A stretch of DNA of 64,000 bases from Jaenimonas drosophilae (GCA_030849065.1 JASAON010001603.1:20960-84959); one strand, 5' to 3'. Shown: positions 47,679 through 57,226, counted from the first letter of the stretch. The notes: generated from the letters alone by a model not told the origin. Program-made: numbers and translations.

Positions 47679-49100
47679 ATGAGCGGTGTACGTAGATGGG
47701 CCTCCACCACTGTGCCTGCGCTTCGTGTTCGCTCGGCTGCGATGCGCACCTCCACGAGGTGGGGTGGCTCACTCTCCTCTCGCCTGGCGTGGAATGGCCT
47801 TCGTAGCATCTCTGTGGGGAGCAAACAGACTGACTACGGCGAGCCCACGTTGGACGGCACGCTTGACCGCGTTGGGTATCAGCTCTTCCGCGATGGCCTC
47901 CTGCCTCCACCCACAATGGCGGGGATCAGCCCACCCGAAGTGACAGACGACGGCATGAGCCCAGCGGTGAAACGCAAGCTGCTAAAGGAGCGCAACGCGT
48001 TGATTGCCGGCATCAAGAAGAATGGAGTAGCGCTGCGTCGTAGCATCAAGGAAACGGCCATCACGATCGGTTGTGATGAGGCTGGTCGTGGCCCCCTCGC
48101 TGGCCCTGTTGTGGCTGCCGCGGTCTCTCGCCTGCCCATGTCCAGCTTTAACAACCACTTTGATCGACTCTACGAAGCACCGGAGCAGTTCCAAATTTTT
48201 GATAGTAAGTCGGTGTCGGAGAGCCAACGGGACCTCGTCTTTGCCATGATTACCGGCCACGTGGACTTCTTCGACATCACCGATGCACGGCGCTTTTCGG
48301 TGCACCACTGTGGTGCGGATAGCACGCCAGAGGACTTTGCGGCAACGTCCAAGAAGTTTGATTCACACCAGCGCCTTGCCAAGCTCCCCTTCAAGAAGCT
48401 CCTCTCCATGCAGACCCCATACCTCATTAGCTACCACGGATACAACAGCGCGGGCAACTACCTATATCTGTGGTCGATTGGGATAGCCAACCACGCCTAC
48501 ATTGATGCCTTCAACATCTACTCATCCTCCATGGACGCGATGCATCGAACCACACAGCAGATTTGGGTGATGCTAAATGATGCCCGCTTCTCCTATGAGG
48601 TAGCCCCACGGCCGAAGCCCTCGACCGTGGCACAGTACCTCTGCACACGCTACTGTGTCGCTGCCCACCACGACCACGAAAAGCGCTATTGCGTGCCTCA
48701 TCACATTGACTTAGCAGCAGGAGCTACCGACTACTTTGATGTGGAGCCCATCCAGCCTCCACTGGTGTTGGTCGATGGCCACGCCGTACCCGTGGCGAGC
48801 CACAGGTACTTCACCAATGAACGCATATCAGGCGAGGTACAGCCCATCATTGAAGGTGATAAGCGCAGCCTCTCCATCGCCGCCGCCTCCTGTCTGGCCA
48901 AGGTTACCCGTGACGAGATCATGAGCTACCTCGATGCACTCTACCCTGGCTACGACCTGGCAGCACACAAGGGATACCCCGTAGAAAGCCACATGAAGTG
49001 CGTGGCCAGGCAAGGAGTTTGCCCCATCCACCGACGTACCTTTCGGCCATGCCAATTGGCCATTGAGCGTCAACAACGTCTTCTCAATCGGAAGAAGTGA
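47679..49100 (+). CDS. Ribonuclease HII-type enzyme, probably mitochondrial
   Basis: 473 residues, about twice bacterial RNase HII. The type 2 RNase H core starts near residue 127 with CDEAGRGPLAGPVVAAAV (the catalytic DEAGRG). It continues with FDSKSVSE, LVDGHAVPV (second-shell and catalytic Asp region) and GDKRSLSIAAASCLAKVTRD, ending YDLAAHKGYPVESHM. An insertion of about 100-150 residues lies between the substrate-site segments. The first 60 residues are Arg/Ser/Thr-rich without acids, a clear mitochondrial targeting signal. By family, it removes ribonucleotides or RNA primers from DNA. Kinetoplastids have several type 2 RNases H, including mitochondrial forms acting in kinetoplast DNA maintenance, which this resembles. 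Confidence 0.88.
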   Translation: MSGVRRWASTTVPALRVRSAAMRTSTRWGGSLSSRLAWNGLRSISVGSKQTDYGEPTLDGTLDRVGYQLFRDGLLPPPTMAGISPPEVTDDGMSPAVKRKLLKERNALIAGIKKNGVALRRSIKETAITIGCDEAGRGPLAGPVVAAAVSRLPMSSFNNHFDRLYEAPEQFQIFDSKSVSESQRDLVFAMITGHVDFFDITDARRFSVHHCGADSTPEDFAATSKKFDSHQRLAKLPFKKLLSMQTPYLISYHGYNSAGNYLYLWSIGIANHAYIDAFNIYSSSMDAMHRTTQQIWVMLNDARFSYEVAPRPKPSTVAQYLCTRYCVAAHHDHEKRYCVPHHIDLAAGATDYFDVEPIQPPLVLVDGHAVPVASHRYFTNERISGEVQPIIEGDKRSLSIAAASCLAKVTRDEIMSYLDALYPGYDLAAHKGYPVESHMKCVARQGVCPIHRRTFRPCQLAIERQQRLLNRKK

Positions 49101-49483
49101 TGGATGATGATGCACGTTGGCTCGGCGGAATGCGCCGAACGCACGTCTGACTTTGCTTCCAGCTGTGAGGCGAGGTGATCTTCACCGGTGTTTTAGAGGT
49201 GGGCGATGGCGGTGCTCCCGCTAGCCATCATGAGCCAGCAATGTGTGTTTCACCCCCACTGAGCTCCAAAGACGTGAACGCCATGCAACCTATGTTTTTT
49301 TTTGTTGTTGTTGCACTTGCTCTTCTTCTCCCTGGTTGCCTTTCTTGCGTAGTTGTCGTTCGTCTGCACGGACCCAAACATAGTTCTAGCGCTGCATACA
49401 ACACACGTTCATTGCTGCCGCAACCACACACCCCAAACACACCTCCTTCATATCACTTCCCCTTGTTGTTGTTGGTTGCATCC
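49101..49483. other. Intergenic region upstream of the proteasome gene
   Basis: 383 bp, no gene. T-rich tract at 49292-49350 with acceptor TTGCGTAG (AG 49351-49352). The reading frame of the next gene happens to be open through this region back to 49175, but the sequence is UTR-like. Confidence 0.55.
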
Positions 49484-50104
49484 ATGTCCGACACCGCCAT
49501 TGCCTTCCGCTGCAAGGACTTCGTCCTCGTCGCCGCCTCCGGCCTCAACGCTTTTTACTACATCAAAATCACTGAAACCGAAGACAAGATCACGCAGCTC
49601 GACACACATCAAGTCGTCGCCTGCATCGGCGAAAATGGCCCACGTGTGAATTTCACCGAGTACATCAAGTGCAACTTGGCACTCAACCGTGTACGCCAAC
49701 ACGGCCGCCACAGTAGCTGCGCCGCCACCGCCAACTACATGCGGCAGCAGCTTGCCTCCAGCATCCGCAGCCGTGATGGTGCCTATCAAGTGAATTGCCT
49801 CTTTGCTGGCTATGACGTACCCGCCTCGGAGGTGGACGACACGGTGCCTGGCCCGCAACTCTACTACATGGACTATCTTGGCACATTGCAGGCGGTGCCC
49901 TACGGCTGCCATGGCTACGGCGGCTCCTTCGTGACGGCCCTCCTCGACCGCCACTGGCGTGAGGACCTGACGCAGGCGGAGGGTCTGAAGCTGATGCAGA
50001 TGTGCTGCGATGAGGTGAAGAAGCGTGTAGTAGTCAGCAACTCCTTCTTCTTCGTCAAGGCGGTGACGGCAAACGGGGTGGAGGTGGTGGAGAGCGTTCA
50101 TTAG
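49484..50104 (+). CDS. 20S proteasome beta subunit, PSMB2/beta4 type
   Basis: 206 residues, normal for a non-catalytic beta subunit. The start MSDTAIAFRCKDFVLVAASG has the strand S1-S2 pattern of PSMB2 (beta4), with no propeptide or catalytic Thr-Gly-Thr start. Further family segments: VVACIGENGPRVNFTEYIKC, AATANYMRQQLASSIRSR, QLYYMDYLGTLQAVPYGCHG and a C-terminal RVVVSNSFFFVKAV. It would assemble into the beta ring as a structural subunit. The longer frame would add over 100 UTR-derived residues upstream of the acceptor at 49352, so it is rejected. Confidence 0.9.
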   Translation: MSDTAIAFRCKDFVLVAASGLNAFYYIKITETEDKITQLDTHQVVACIGENGPRVNFTEYIKCNLALNRVRQHGRHSSCAATANYMRQQLASSIRSRDGAYQVNCLFAGYDVPASEVDDTVPGPQLYYMDYLGTLQAVPYGCHGYGGSFVTALLDRHWREDLTQAEGLKLMQMCCDEVKKRVVVSNSFFFVKAVTANGVEVVESVH

Positions 50105-50598
50105 GGACCGGCACCTCTCTCAATCTCTCTGCACGGGGTGGATGGAGTGGCTGATGTCGTGGCTTCCACTCACCTCCGTTGCTTGCCTACGCAGAACTGC
50201 AGTGAATGGTATTGAAGAAAAACAAAAAAAACAAGAAGATCATCACCACTGGGGAAACGCTTGCTACATCACTGGCTACACTAATGCATCTGTATGCTCC
50301 GAGTTAAAGATACTGCTTCCCTCTTTTTCCTGGTCTTGTTGCACAGGTTGATGTAGGAGGTGGTTGCATACACGCCATCATCATACACCTTCGTTCATCC
50401 AGTTTCTTGAGGGGACTCGTGACTGCCCACACAATTCGTGCAGCAGCTGTCGTACACTTTCGTGTCATTGTATAGCGCATATAGCTTCTTCAACCAACAA
50501 CAACAACATTGGCCAAGATGGATTGTTGGGGATTCTTCAACCTTCCTCCCTTTTTTACCCCTCAACCTGCTCCGGCAACGTACAGCAAACAATGCGTG
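50105..50598. other. Intergenic region; start of next gene uncertain
   Basis: 494 bp. The last part (50530-50575) is T/C-rich and ends in ACAG at 50582-50585, a good acceptor. An earlier AG lies near 50480. If the earlier site is used, the next protein could start at ATG 50518 instead of 50599. Confidence 0.5.
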
Positions 50599-51201
50599 AT
50601 GTGGGCCCAACTGATCCTCGAGCACGCTTCTTTCCACGGGGCTGCATCCAACGGAGATATCTGCCGCGTACTCCGTTACTACAGCACCACGAGTGACGTC
50701 TTTCACAACGCATCGATTCATCGCCGACTAAGTGAGAGCGCGGCGCAGCGTGTGCTGGAGTCAGTGGCGGAGCTCCAGCCAAACCACATTGTGTACGTGG
50801 CGGGCGAAGTACCCGGTGTGTTGGTGGCCTCTAACCGTGGTGGCTTCAAGGAGCTCTCGCAGTCACTGGTTGATTGGGTGTTGGAGATGGGCCAAGGAAC
50901 AACATCGGCGATGCTTGGGTCGAAGGGTGCCGTGCTCACCTTCGATGAGTTGGCGGCGGGGAAGTGCCTGGAGTACAAAATCAGCCCTGGCGCAGCTGCC
51001 ATGGTGGCCTCTGCCCCATCCAAGGCGGCTGCCAAGGTGGTCGATGCCGGTGCGCTCACGCAGGAACAGAGCGTGCGCCTCTACCTGGAGGCAGTGCAGC
51101 GCAAGCTGGGCACCGTGACGATCCCCTACCGCATGGCCCTCTTCAACCTCGACGGCAGCGATGAGCAGCCCTACCAGGGGGTGAAGATTGGCGGCAGCTG
51201 A
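50599..51201 (+). CDS. Hypothetical protein
   Basis: 200 residues, not recognised. The first 45 residues are of uncertain status. From there the sequence is a well-biased alpha/beta domain: a helix (SESAAQRVLESVAELQ), strand HIVYVAGEVPGVLVAS, helix FKELSQSLVDWVLEMG, strand AVLTFDELAAGKCLEYKI, an Ala-rich linker, and a final helix-strand unit (VRLYLEAVQRKLGTVTIPY) ending FNLDGSDEQPYQGVKIGG. No membrane span or signal peptide. ATG 50599 is the first in-frame ATG after the acceptor at 50585; an alternative start is ATG 50518. Confidence 0.6.
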   Translation: MWAQLILEHASFHGAASNGDICRVLRYYSTTSDVFHNASIHRRLSESAAQRVLESVAELQPNHIVYVAGEVPGVLVASNRGGFKELSQSLVDWVLEMGQGTTSAMLGSKGAVLTFDELAAGKCLEYKISPGAAAMVASAPSKAAAKVVDAGALTQEQSVRLYLEAVQRKLGTVTIPYRMALFNLDGSDEQPYQGVKIGGS

Positions 51202-51465
51202 TCGATGCTCCCCTGCCAACGGGCACTTCGATGATGAAGAACAAAAAAATCTTTGCTCCCGATCTGCTCATGCACGTCACCACACTTCCGGCTTCATCCG
51301 CCACACCAACGTTGTGACGACGTAGGTACCTGTACATACACACACACCTGAGATCCATGAGCATGTGCCACACCTTCTACTCCACTTCCCCGTTTGCTTT
51401 CTGGATGACTCACGTAGCCTTAGGTCGTGGCTCGCTTCCTCCTTGGCCACGTGAAGGGTGAGGCG

Positions 51466-52398
51466 ATGCCTGCCCTTGCCCCGTTGCTGCCCAAGACCAT
51501 GGCGGAGTGGCGGCGGCTCCTGACCGCAGCCGTGGAGCTCCCCATTGGCGAGGTCTGGTTTCCAGAACACTTTTATCTGCACTCCATCCGCGGATCGATT
51601 CGCTACTCACCACAGAAGTCGTCCATCCCGCAACTGAATAGTCAGCGGGCGAGTGCTGTGTTGGTGTTGCTATCACCCCCTTCTCACAGCTCTGCCTCTG
51701 AGGAGGGGGAGGAGGAGGTCGAGGAGCTCTGCATCACCTTGACTAAACGCACCACAACCGTTGGCTCCCACAAGGGCCAAATGAGCTTCCCTGGTGGGAG
51801 GATCGACGATGGAGAGGACGTGATAGCTGCCGCACAGCGCGAGGCCATGGAGGAGGTTGGCCTCCTCCCCGACGAATACGATGTGCTGGGCAGGCTGACC
51901 ACCATCGCCACCAATGCGGCGGGGTCGGCGGCAACACCGATCCTTGCCCTTGCCCCAAACCCCGTCACCCCCACCTGTGCAAGCCCCAATGAGGTGGCCT
52001 CACTTCACTACCTCCATCTACGTCGTTTGTTGCTCCACAGCCAAGACACGCACTGTGGGGTGATCAAACACCGCAGCCTCACGGGGTCAATGCCAAGCCA
52101 GTTTCCCTGCTTCTTTGCCAGCAATTCACAACACACCGCGGCGGGCAGCTTGGTGGCCTCACCGTCGGCTGTGGCAGAGCCGCAGGACATGCATCTCCAC
52201 CCGATGCTGCCGGAAGATTTTCCCGGGGAGTTGGTGTGGGGCTTGACGGGATTCATGTTGTGCGAGCTCCTCGCTCGCATCGCGGTGGTGTTAGAGCGGC
52301 AACATCCCGGTGAGGCCGCGGCGATGGCCCGCCACATGTTGGTTCGATCTTCCATCATCGCCCGCGACCCAGATCATCCCCTGGGGATGAATGCTTAG
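51466..52398 (+). CDS. Nudix hydrolase, CoA-pyrophosphatase (NUDT7/NUDT8) type
   Basis: 310 residues. The Nudix box (Gx5Ex7REUxEExGU) lies at about residues 108-131: GGRIDDGEDVIAAAQREAM continues into EEVGLL with all catalytic Glu residues. It is immediately preceded by SHKGQMSFPGG, the LLTKR..HxGQxxFPGG pattern of the CoA pyrophosphatase subgroup. These enzymes cleave CoA or acyl-CoA to 4'-phosphopantetheine and 3',5'-ADP in peroxisomes or mitochondria. The last residues (GMNA) are not a PTS1. The region after the box is longer than usual, with an insertion around 170-245. The frame begins at GTG 51427, but the first ATG is at 51466. Confidence 0.87.
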   Translation: MPALAPLLPKTMAEWRRLLTAAVELPIGEVWFPEHFYLHSIRGSIRYSPQKSSIPQLNSQRASAVLVLLSPPSHSSASEEGEEEVEELCITLTKRTTTVGSHKGQMSFPGGRIDDGEDVIAAAQREAMEEVGLLPDEYDVLGRLTTIATNAAGSAATPILALAPNPVTPTCASPNEVASLHYLHLRRLLLHSQDTHCGVIKHRSLTGSMPSQFPCFFASNSQHTAAGSLVASPSAVAEPQDMHLHPMLPEDFPGELVWGLTGFMLCELLARIAVVLERQHPGEAAAMARHMLVRSSIIARDPDHPLGMNA

Positions 52399-52420
52399 GG
52401 GTGGTGGTGTACGCTGGACG

Positions 52421-52468
52421 CACACACACACACACACACACACAGACACAAACAAGCACACACACACA
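52421..52468. repeat. CA dinucleotide microsatellite
   Basis: (CA)12 at 52421-52444, interrupted, then a further CA run at 52457-52466. It lies in the 3' UTR of the Nudix gene. Confidence 0.95.
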
Positions 52469-52602
52469 ACTGACAGATTTCATTATCACGGTGGCTGACG
52501 ACTGTACCTTCTTCTCTTCCTTGTCGTTTGGGTAGCGGTTTTTTTTTTCTTGTGCAGAAAGCTGCACAAGAGTAGGTACACCCCACTCTCATCCCCACAC
52601 GC

Positions 52603-53172
52603 ATGAGTACTCGTGGTGATGCCATCACTGGCCTCTTAACCACCTCGCTGACGAAGCTCTCCGACTTCAAGTTGGATGCAGCAGCAGCGGCCACCTATGC
52701 GGCGGAGGTTGTGGCTGCTGTGCGCCTCGCCACCAAGAACGACAAGGAGGAGTTCCGCGATCATATGATGGGCCTCATCATCAACGTCAAGCACCTCGAA
52801 GGTGAAATAGTTTCCAAGTCGGTGAGCCCGACGGCACTGGCCGCGATGGATCTCCCGGCGTTGATGTCGGAGCGCCAGCGGAAGGAGCGTGCGGCAGCCA
52901 TTCGGAAGCGCGGGAAGGCCAAGGTGCTCGTGGATAAGACGTCGATGCTCTGCACGAAGTGCTCGTTGGTGCGTCGCGACCGCCTTAACATCAACGAGGT
53001 TGGACTGGACTCGGAGGAGAATGGAAGCCACTTCGACTACAACTTCGATAACACCTGCGCGTGTTCTCACTCCAGCGAGGATGATGATGATGATGATGAT
53101 AGCTCGTCATCGGGTGATGACAGCCCCGACCGCAAGCGGCCGCGTGGCGATGCAGATGCCAACACAGACTAA
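52603..53172 (+). CDS. TFIIS-like (TFIIS central domain) transcription factor
   Basis: 189 residues. Residues 25-110 resemble the TFIIS central (M) helical domain that binds Pol II: TYAAEVVAAVRLATKNDKEE, MMGLIINVKHLEGEIVSKSV, and SPTALAAMDLPALMSERQRK. The last has the hallmark spacing before Lys/Arg-rich RKRGKAK. After it comes CTKCSLVRRDRLNIN, where a TFIIS zinc ribbon would begin, but only one CxxC and a later CAC are seen. The acidic RSADDGG-type loop needed to trigger RNA cleavage is absent. Instead there is a poly-Asp/Ser tail and a basic end (DRKRPRGD). Trypanosomes carry TFIIS2-type factors of this sort. A role in elongation is inferred. Confidence 0.72.
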   Translation: MSTRGDAITGLLTTSLTKLSDFKLDAAAAATYAAEVVAAVRLATKNDKEEFRDHMMGLIINVKHLEGEIVSKSVSPTALAAMDLPALMSERQRKERAAAIRKRGKAKVLVDKTSMLCTKCSLVRRDRLNINEVGLDSEENGSHFDYNFDNTCACSHSSEDDDDDDDSSSSGDDSPDRKRPRGDADANTD

Positions 53173-53298
53173 GAACACAACTTGTTTTATCAGCCTCGTG
53201 TGCCGCCGTTCTGACGTGTGCTCTTCTCTCTGCTGCTGTTGCTTCACGTACCTCCGCTCTTCTTGTTTCTCTCTTTGACTGTGTGCTAGGCTGCTTGC

Positions 53299-55560
53299 AT
53301 GTTGGCGGAGGAAGAGAGCGGCAACATCCACCGCGAGGCAGTGAGCCTTCTTCAGCGGCTGCGAAGCGAGCTCTACGTCGAGACTGACCTCGGCAGCGTG
53401 GATAATATCATCCGCAACGCAGCCGCGTCGCATCGCCGACAGGCGCGCCGTCAAGCTGCCTTCATCAATGGCGGAGGTTTGCACGTGAGGCCAGAACCAC
53501 CGGCAGGATACCTCTTCGTGCCCATGTCCACGGCCCCAACCTTCTCCATCCATCCACCACCCCTTGATGTTGCTGCTGCTGCTGCTGCTGCTTCTGCCGT
53601 ATCGACGCCAGCGAGGCCACCGACAGGGGCATCTCCTCCGTCTACGACTGCCACGACACGTAGCGGATCCAACACCGCCCGCCGCTCAACATCAAAAACA
53701 CGAGCAAAATCCCCAACCTCAACATCGAAATCATCGCCACCACCACCGAAGAAACAACACTGCGATCCGCACCAACACCAAAAGCCGTTGGCACAGCCGC
53801 GAGCCCTGCGGAGGGAAGTGCCAACAACATCAACGCCACACTCCACACAGACGATTAGAGACTCACCACCGCCACTGAGGACGTCAGCCATGCGCAGAAG
53901 CGCGAGCTCCCGGCAGCTCGATTACGAGCGAGAGCGAATGGCAAGAGATCATCTCCGACGCATGAATATCATTTGCCGCAATCGGAGCTACGACGTCGTC
54001 ATTGGCGGCCAGCGTCAGGAGGATGGCGTCTTCGCCGACCCCCTATACAACGGCACCGCCCTCTGCCAGCTCATTCACGCACTCGTCGACGGCTCCAGCG
54101 CGGTGGATACCATTCCCTGCCGTGACCCCCACAACCTGGCGGAGGTCAGCCGCAACTACGTCGCCGCACTCAGTGCGTTGAGCGACTCAGTCGAGGTGTT
54201 TGGCCTCTCCAAGTCAGTCTTCTGCATCACACCAGAGGACGTCTACGTGGGCGGCAACCCAACGGCCCTGCTGGAACTGTTGGTACATCTTCTGGGCCAC
54301 TGCCCACCGGTGGAGGAGCTGGGCACTCATAACCCCACGTGGACGTGGCAGCCCGCCGCGGATGCGCCATTTCAACGAGACTTTGATGCGACGCGTTGGG
54401 CACGCGCGGAGCGCTTCAGCGTGCAGTTCCTCCGCCGCCTTGGAGCACTTCCCGATCCTCGACGTCAGCCACTGCCGCCAACAACGCAAGTGGTGCCTGG
54501 CCCGCTAGAAGCTCCCTATCTGCGTACCCCAAACCAACTTCAGGATTGTGATGATGAGGATGATGTTGTTGATCATGTTGACGCACGTCGAAGTGCCGAA
54601 GAGCCCATCTCACTTCACACCCCATCCATCTTTCCTTTTCTGCTGAACGGCGTCGTACTCGGTCGAGCTGCGCAGGCATTGATGGATGAGGGTCTTGGCA
54701 CCAACATCAAAGCCGTCGGAAGAAACGGAGGTCTGCGACGTCCACTCATCGTCACGACCAACCCACGAACTCTGTCAGCCTGCCGTGCCAATGTTGTGGC
54801 AGCCCTGGAAGTTTTCAACGCGTGCACGGGCATCCCCGCGCGGCCCTTTGATGCCCTCGTGGCTGACGTTGTCAGTGGCCATCGGCAATCCATCGTGAAT
54901 ATGTTGCTCAATCTCGCCAACAAGTTCATGAGCGATGCAGAGGCAGCAAAGGAGGTAGGAGCCTCAGCACCACCACCACCACCGCAAGCGGCATCAACGC
55001 TACGGCAGCCAGGGATGATGCGTCGCGCCACCACCCCATCCACGATGGATGAGCGCACCAACCCCCGACCGGCGATTCGGGTTACCGCGGTCCGACCGCC
55101 ACCGCAGCCCCTAACAGCTCGCCAGCCCGTTGAGATGGATGAGGAGATGATGTTGGAGGAGGAGGGCCGCTTCACGGCGAAGGAGGTGCGTCAGCTGGGA
55201 AGTTGGCTGCGTAGTGTTCTTGGTGATGATTTCTTGTACGCCGCAGAGGACGACAGCTTCTCCATCTCCATGACCCACTTCTCTTTTGTGGCGCCGTGCA
55301 TGGTCTTTTCGGATGGGGTGGTTCTGGCCCACATGATCCGCGCACTGGAGTGCCGGCGATGCGATGCGCTGGAGTGTGTGAAGCCGACGAGCAAAACCGC
55401 GGCAAAGCGTTTCAACGTTCGGCGCTGCATCGATTTTCTCCGCACGGAGCGACGTGCACGCTTTCTGCTGCCGGGGATAGAAGAGTGCCTTGTGGGCGGG
55501 GATGTGCGCGGGGTCCTCTGCACCATCAAGGCACTGCGATCAACCTACAAGTTCGTGTGA
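53299..55560 (+). CDS. Protein with three divergent calponin-homology-like domains
   Basis: 753 residues. The first 200 are low-complexity (Ala, Pro, Ser, Thr, Lys), with an Ala run coded by GCT repeats. Three segments show calponin-homology-like order. CH1, about 215-335: NGTALCQLIHALVD, then NYVAALSALSD, then EDVYVGGNPTALLELLVHLL. CH2, about 440-545: LLNGVVLGRAAQAL, RANVVAALEVFN, ALVADVVSGHRQSIVNMLLN. CH3, about 620-750: FSDGVVLAHMIRAL, NVRRCIDFLRTE, CLVGGDVRGVLCTIKAL. The linkers are Pro- and Ala-rich. CH domains bind actin or microtubules, and kinetoplastid cytoskeletal and flagellar proteins commonly use divergent ones. The assignment rests on pattern only. Confidence 0.6.
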   Translation: MLAEEESGNIHREAVSLLQRLRSELYVETDLGSVDNIIRNAAASHRRQARRQAAFINGGGLHVRPEPPAGYLFVPMSTAPTFSIHPPPLDVAAAAAAASAVSTPARPPTGASPPSTTATTRSGSNTARRSTSKTRAKSPTSTSKSSPPPPKKQHCDPHQHQKPLAQPRALRREVPTTSTPHSTQTIRDSPPPLRTSAMRRSASSRQLDYERERMARDHLRRMNIICRNRSYDVVIGGQRQEDGVFADPLYNGTALCQLIHALVDGSSAVDTIPCRDPHNLAEVSRNYVAALSALSDSVEVFGLSKSVFCITPEDVYVGGNPTALLELLVHLLGHCPPVEELGTHNPTWTWQPAADAPFQRDFDATRWARAERFSVQFLRRLGALPDPRRQPLPPTTQVVPGPLEAPYLRTPNQLQDCDDEDDVVDHVDARRSAEEPISLHTPSIFPFLLNGVVLGRAAQALMDEGLGTNIKAVGRNGGLRRPLIVTTNPRTLSACRANVVAALEVFNACTGIPARPFDALVADVVSGHRQSIVNMLLNLANKFMSDAEAAKEVGASAPPPPPQAASTLRQPGMMRRATTPSTMDERTNPRPAIRVTAVRPPPQPLTARQPVEMDEEMMLEEEGRFTAKEVRQLGSWLRSVLGDDFLYAAEDDSFSISMTHFSFVAPCMVFSDGVVLAHMIRALECRRCDALECVKPTSKTAAKRFNVRRCIDFLRTERRARFLLPGIEECLVGGDVRGVLCTIKALRSTYKFV

Positions 55561-55762
55561 CGATTGATGGATCAGCACACACGCACCTTTGTGAAGGCAG
55601 GAGATGCTGCCTGATGTGGGAGGAGGGTTCGCCCACCGTCAACTTGTGTTGTTGATGCGAGGATTGCATCCTGGCACATTTGCTTTCCCCCTGCTTCTCT
55701 TCTTGGCTTCCCAAACTGTGTGTAGCACACCATCACCACATCTCATCCACGCAAGAATCTTC

Positions 55763-57226
55763 ATGTACGCCGGCATTGACTTGGGCACTTCTGGCGTGAA
55801 GGTTGCTCTGATGGGCAGCGATGGGGCCATCATTGATAGCGCGACGTCTCCCCTCACCGTGGAGAGCCCTCAACCGCTTTGGAATGAGCAGGACCCAGCG
55901 ACGTGGTGGAGCGCCACCAACGCCGCCATGGCGGAGCTACGCAAGAAGCACAATCTTCTGCAGGTGAAGGCCATTGGCCTCTCAGGGCAGATGCACGGCG
56001 CTACTCTCCTTGACAAGCAGGGGAAGGTGCTGCGTCCGTGCATTTTGTGGTGCGATGGCCGCTGCGCGCGCGAGTGTGCCGAGCTTGAGCGCCTCGTTCC
56101 CACCTCCCGAAGCATCACGGGCAATCTGATGATGCCAGGCTTCACGGCAGGGAAGCTGCTGTGGGTGAGGAAGCATGAGCCACACACTTTTGATCAAGTG
56201 GCACACGTGTTGCTGCCCAAGGACTACCTCCGCTTCCTCATGACGGGTGCCTTTGCCTCGGACATGTCCGACAGCAGCGGCACCATGTGGATGAGCACCG
56301 CCACCCGCACGTGGAGTGATGAGCTCCTCCACGCCACGGGTCTCACGCGGGCTCAGATGCCCACACTCTTCGAGGGCAGCGCCGTCACGGGGGTCCTCAC
56401 GGAGGAGGTGGCCGCGTTGTGGGGCATGGGCCGCGTACCCGTCGCGGGCGGGGGCGGAGACAACGAAGCCGGGGCCGTTGGCGTGGGTCTTCACAAACCG
56501 GGCCAGGCAATGTTGTCGTTGGGTACCTCGGGGGTGTACTTCATTGTGTCGGATGGCTTCCTCCACAACACCAAGGAGGCGGTACATAGCTTCTGTCATG
56601 CACTTCCGGGCAAGTGGCATTTGATGTCGGTGATTCTGAGCTGCGCCGCCTGCCTGGATTGGGCAGCAAAGCTGACGGGCTGCACCTCGGTTGGCAAGTT
56701 TGTGAAGGAGGCGGAGCGCGCGCGTGATTTTGATGCGCGGCCACTCTTCTTCCTCCCCTACCTCAACGGCGAGCGCACCCCTCACAACAACTCCAACGCC
56801 AAGGGCCTCTTTTTTGGCTTCACGCATCAACACGGACGTCCAGAGTTGGCCCGGGCGGTGCTGGAAGGCGTCTCCTTTGCCATGGCTGAGGGCATGGATG
56901 CTGTGCATCGCTGCGGCATCCAGCCCAGCAGCATCTCCCTCATTGGCGGCGGCTCACGCAGCCCATTTTGGCGGCAGATGTTGGCGGACGTGAGTGGCTT
57001 TCCCCTGAACTACTGCGTCGGGTCAGAGGTGGGCCCGGCACTGGGGGCGTGTCGCTTGGCCCAGATTGCGGTGGAGGGCCGCTCCTTGGAGGAGCTCCTC
57101 CCTCCGTTGCCACTGAAGCAGACGCACCATCCAGACCCAGCGAAGCATCGCGTCTACACGGAGCGACGCAAGACCTATGCCAAGCTCTACAAACAGCTCT
57201 ACACACTCATGCCAGCCAAACTATGA
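55763..57226 (+). CDS. D-xylulose kinase (bacterial-type XylB, FGGY family)
   Basis: 487 residues, the size of E. coli XylB. It starts MYAGIDLGTSGVKVALMGSD (ATP phosphate-1 loop). The sugar-binding LSGQMHGATLLDKQG and LWCDGR follow. Then come the hinge ASDMSDSSGTMWM and catalytic-base GGGGDNEAGAVGVGL, and the ATP-binding SLGTSGVYFIVSDG. FLPYLNGERTPHNN and IGGGSRSPFWRQMLADVSG complete the FGGY fold. It phosphorylates D-xylulose to xylulose 5-phosphate, feeding the pentose phosphate pathway. The similarity is to bacterial enzymes, consistent with an old transfer known in some trypanosomatids. Start at ATG 55763 gives the canonical N-terminus; the frame is open upstream to 55604, but a splice acceptor (GTGTAG, near 55723) lies between. 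Confidence 0.93.
   Translation: MYAGIDLGTSGVKVALMGSDGAIIDSATSPLTVESPQPLWNEQDPATWWSATNAAMAELRKKHNLLQVKAIGLSGQMHGATLLDKQGKVLRPCILWCDGRCARECAELERLVPTSRSITGNLMMPGFTAGKLLWVRKHEPHTFDQVAHVLLPKDYLRFLMTGAFASDMSDSSGTMWMSTATRTWSDELLHATGLTRAQMPTLFEGSAVTGVLTEEVAALWGMGRVPVAGGGGDNEAGAVGVGLHKPGQAMLSLGTSGVYFIVSDGFLHNTKEAVHSFCHALPGKWHLMSVILSCAACLDWAAKLTGCTSVGKFVKEAERARDFDARPLFFLPYLNGERTPHNNSNAKGLFFGFTHQHGRPELARAVLEGVSFAMAEGMDAVHRCGIQPSSISLIGGGSRSPFWRQMLADVSGFPLNYCVGSEVGPALGACRLAQIAVEGRSLEELLPPLPLKQTHHPDPAKHRVYTERRKTYAKLYKQLYTLMPAKL

Noticed and set aside
49175..49483. 103-residue N-terminal extension of the proteasome subunit
   Set aside because: Contains a T-rich tract and splice acceptor; the canonical beta4 start is at 49484.
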